Below are positions 61,140 through 64,000 of a DNA stretch of 64,000 bases, piece after piece. A model generated the notes under the pieces. It ran no database searches, was not told the origin of the DNA, and worked only from the letters and a program-made list of their open reading frames with translations. Source of the DNA: Phytophthora colocasiae (taxonomy: Eukaryota; Oomycota; Peronosporomycetes; Peronosporales; Peronosporaceae); assembly GCA_018806915.1 (NCBI GenBank), contig JAGKQI010000023.1, positions 62,001 through 126,000 of the forward strand. Reading direction: 5' to 3'. The translations under genes and the position numbers were made by a program. Numbering within the stretch: the first letter of the stretch is position 1; each line of letters starts with the position of its first letter.

Positions 61140-64000
61140 TAGTTTAACGGCTTCCCAGAGTCTGCCTCATCACTCAGGAGTTTCTCCCGTAGGTGGTTCG
61201 GCATGTCCTTGAGTGCACCTTGTCGAGCGAGTTGCTTGAGTGCTTCCAGAGTTTTCAGATCTTCACAGGGTTTTCCAGGGTGTACTCTTCCACATACTTC
61301 ACAGGGTGGCATCCGACACATTCGACTCGGGTGTCCCTTTTCCTGACATCGGTCACACGTGACGTCTCTCCAGCAGTCTTCTTCTGAGTGTCCTGAGCGT
61401 TGACATTTTTCACAGAACTTGTTCCAGTAGCCACCATTCTCATGACGCCTTTGGTGGAACCCCTGACCTGACGATCCAGACGGGGACTGGGGCGGCGGAC
61501 GCCATCCCATGTTATCCATCACTCGATATACCTCATTCGTCAGAGTCTGCGTCCAATCTGCACTTGGTGGAGCCTTTGAATTGTTCGAAGATGCCTGCGC
61601 AGTACTTTCATCACGGGTAGACTCTGAAGTCGCACTTGGAGTTCTGGAATCACCCGTCTGATCTCTGGTATCCTGATTGGATTTCAGAGATTCCTTTTGA
61701 TTTTCTGAGTTTTCAGAGTCATAGTCTTCAGAATCCACATCTCTTGCGACATAAGTCCGATGCACACGCTTGGGCTTGAACTGCCCTCGCGGAATATTGT
61801 CAGCCCGGAAGTCTCGAGACTTGGCAGGGGTCATTTCTTGGTCACCAGTTCGCCACACATCTTCATCTTGCTGCAACGCATATTCCAAGTCTGAAATTCT
61901 TCGAAATCTCTGACCTTGCAGCGACGTTTTCAGGCGTGCATCCTTAAGCTTCGTGATGAAGCGCAGTACATGCTTCTCAAGACGCTTGGACGACTTCCGG
62001 AAATCGATGTCAGCTTTTCCAGCGGCAGAATTAAGTCGGTAGAAAAATTCAAGCGGAGTCTCAGAGTCTTTCATAGCCATAGTGAAGTATCTCTCAGAAT
62101 ACGATGACCGAGCTTTGCAATAACGTTTCTTGAACTCTGAAGATAGCTCTTTCCAGTCACGGGACACACTTTTGGGAAGCTGGTTAAACCAGTCTCGCGC
62201 AGACACAGGGAGTTTCAACTTAAGTTCCTGGATGCGCGTCTTAGTCGACCAACCTCCTTGAGAAGCCATATTCGTAAACCGCTCCCACCAGTGGACACGT
62301 TCCCTGAGGGTAGCTCTGGGGTCGAACTCCCCAAGGTTGTTCGAGTTCATGAACGGCCTTAGCGTCAGAAGTGTGGTTCCGGCTTGTGCTTGAGTTGCTG
62401 CCGTCAGATTCACCACTTCACCTGGCTCTGAGTTCTCCGATGACGAGCTCGCAGAGTCTGAACTTGAATCGTCAGAGTCTCCACCGGAGTCTGGTGCTCT
62501 ATCATGACGCTTCGCTCTGCGGGACGCTCTTCGATCTCCATTAGACCGCCTAGCTTCAGTTCTCTGCGGCGGATCTCGCCTCGGAGTAGGCGCACGTCTA
62601 GTATCACCCTTGGTCTCCGTCACCGAAGTCGCTTGAGTCACCTGGGTGGCCGTAGCAGTAGTAGCGCCGCCATTCCTCTCGGCCTTCACTCGCTTCGTCC
62701 CCGCGCTTCGCGCAGGGATGCCTTGCTGGAAGGTTGCAACCTCTCGAGATTCCGTCTTGAGAGCCGGTGAATGTGACATGGGTTCAACCCCAACCCTTCT
62801 TGCGTCACTTCTGATTTTCGACCCTGATACTGGATACATAATTGCAACTTCAGGGTTGCCGGTATGTAACACTTGGTTCGAAGTTGCTGAATCAGGGTGA
62901 CCGACCCTTCGCGCTTCTTGAACTTGGGATAATGTCGCTCGAAGGTTTCTTAACTGACCGGCTTGGAACCGTTGCATGTTCTGAGAACTTTCTTTCTCCC
63001 TGTCGCGTTCCGCTTCCATGTCTTTCATTCGCTGCTGTAGAGCTTCCATTTGAGAAATCCAGTCCCGTTTCATCTCGTCAGTCACACGCGCACGTTCGGC
63101 TTCAGTCTCAGCCTCTCTCTGTCGCCAGCGTTCAGCAAACACTGATTCCAGACGTTGGTTTTCAGAGTTCTGGAGCTCCGTTTTCAGAGTTTCCAACTCT
63201 GCCGCGCTGCGATTCCTGAGCTTGTTTTCAGAAACCAGACTTCTACGTTCTTCAGCATCGTCGGCGCGTCTCTCAGCCTCCAATCGCGCGCTTTCCGACT
63301 TCAACAAGCGCTCGGTGAGCGTCTCAATTTCGCGCCTTGCCTCCAAGTCACGTTGCTCTCGACGACGATCACGTTCCATGGTCTCCAAGCGTTCTCGGGC
63401 CAAGAATTCCATCTGCGCTTGCTCCATCCGGCTTTGCCACTCCTGCTGTTGCCTCATGACGTTCAACTCGATCTGGGCAGGCCCTGATCTCTGAGAGCTT
63501 CGAGCTTCAGACTTCGTACGACTCGACGCAATGGAACTCAAGCGTCGGGACGGTGGTCTCGGAAGGTCTTCACTCTTCACACTTTGGCGGTGGCTCTGGT
63601 GACTTTCGCTTCAGGTGGAGGCAGATACAGGCGGAATCTCCGGAGACAATTGTTTGAAATCCCGTGAAGAACTTCCGACAGACACCTGGTTTCCAGACTC
63701 CGCGCCCGGCACTTCTGGTCTCTCTTGCGGCATGTCGACATCTTCGGACTCTGGTTTCACTGGCAACAGCGTTCGCGTCACTTGGATCCCCATGCCTTCA
63801 GAGACTGTTCCTCCTACATCAGCACCTTGAGCGATTAACGCCAGACTTCCCGTGGGCGGCGGCATATGTGATGCCGCCCCTCGACTCATGGACATCAAGG
63901 ACGAGTCCGTAGAGCTTCCTCGTGAAGTCTGGAAACCCGACGACTGGTCGTCTGAGGTCCCAATGACACTGGGAATTGGCACGTCCGACATCTGAGTCTG
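61139..64000 (-). pseudogene. gag: Element B2 gag, C-terminal part, with one nonsense codon (start outside window)
   Basis: Homologous to B1 gag from about MSDVPIPSVIGTSDDQ onward. An in-frame TGA at 63611-63613 replaces the CGA seen in B1 (SAST stop versus VATRSE). Below it the frame is open for 813 codons through the coiled coil, acidic-serine tract, gag core (ARDWFNQLPKSVSRDW, with HWWERF intact) and three zinc knuckles to the stop overlapping pol. The N-terminus lies beyond base 64000. Confidence 0.9.

Larger units (their letters stand above)
50008..64000 (-). mobile_element. Element B2: Ty3/gypsy retrotransposon inserted in B1 (continues off the right edge)
   Basis: Minus-strand copy of the B subfamily: 3' LTR (50008-51694), polypurine tract, antisense ORF, pol and gag; the 5' LTR is outside the window. 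It is inserted head-on in B1 pol, so B1 and B2 form a large inverted repeat. Gag and pol carry several lesions; the antisense ORF does not. Confidence 0.92.

Noticed and set aside
1..64000. tRNA or rRNA genes
   Set aside because: Only tRNA-end-complementary primer sites were found; no cloverleaf or rRNA-like stretch was recognised by eye.

Overview
The window looks like a transposon-rich, gene-poor stretch of an oomycete nuclear genome, most likely Peronosporales/Phytophthora-like. This is inferred from large chromodomain Ty3/gypsy elements, PIF/Harbinger-, pogo- and LINE-type relics, and stramenopile-style cadherin-domain relics. No bacterial operon, rRNA, tRNA or CRISPR array was seen. Only one ordinary-looking non-LTR-element gene is open over its full length: a 1593-codon C2H2/RecQ helicase gene on the minus strand (15499-20280).

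Layout. (1) 1-1952: 5' end of a decayed minus-strand gypsy element (gag/protease remnants, PBS, 456-bp LTR). (2) 1953-15200: a graveyard of cadherin-repeat coding sequence in both orientations, cut by a Harbinger-type element (2835-3711, TAA duplication), a 5'-truncated LINE (about 3892-5485) and a pogo-like element (13440-14045, TA duplication). Inside it lies a 6.56-kb tandem array (5489-12048) of 23 full 278-bp units plus one partial. Each unit reads on the minus strand as one cadherin repeat of 93 codons minus one base, with one shared stop, so a broken cadherin repeat has been amplified and kept almost identical. (3) 15499-20280: intact telomere-linked-helicase-like RecQ gene. (4) 20783-21163: solo LTR with a perfect 5-bp target duplication. 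(5) 21210-64000: nested LTR elements. An old element D (LTR 21210-21656, interior 21657-21843 and 39407-40601) was split by element A (21844-39406, 17.6 kb, minus strand, CTCA duplication) and abuts or was also hit by element B1 (plus strand, 40602-50007). B1 was in turn hit inside pol by B2 (minus strand, 50008 to beyond the right edge).

A, B1 and B2 belong to one giant Ty3/gypsy group. From 5' to 3' they have a long LTR (1.7-1.9 kb), a gag of about 1400 codons, a pol (protease, reverse transcriptase, a degenerate first RNase H, a second intact-looking RNase H, integrase, chromodomain), then a 1090-1101-codon ORF on the opposite strand starting about 55 bp from the 3' LTR, then the LTR. Both visible copies of this antisense ORF are open from end to end, even in B2 where gag and pol carry three nonsense changes and a frameshift. 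The older family D also carries an opposite-strand ORF remnant beside its inferred 3' LTR. The antisense protein (low-complexity acidic/serine-rich tracts, coiled coil, nuclear-type basic signals, conserved C-terminal domain) is the best candidate for an undescribed component. The amplified cadherin array and the RecQ gene are the other main points of interest.
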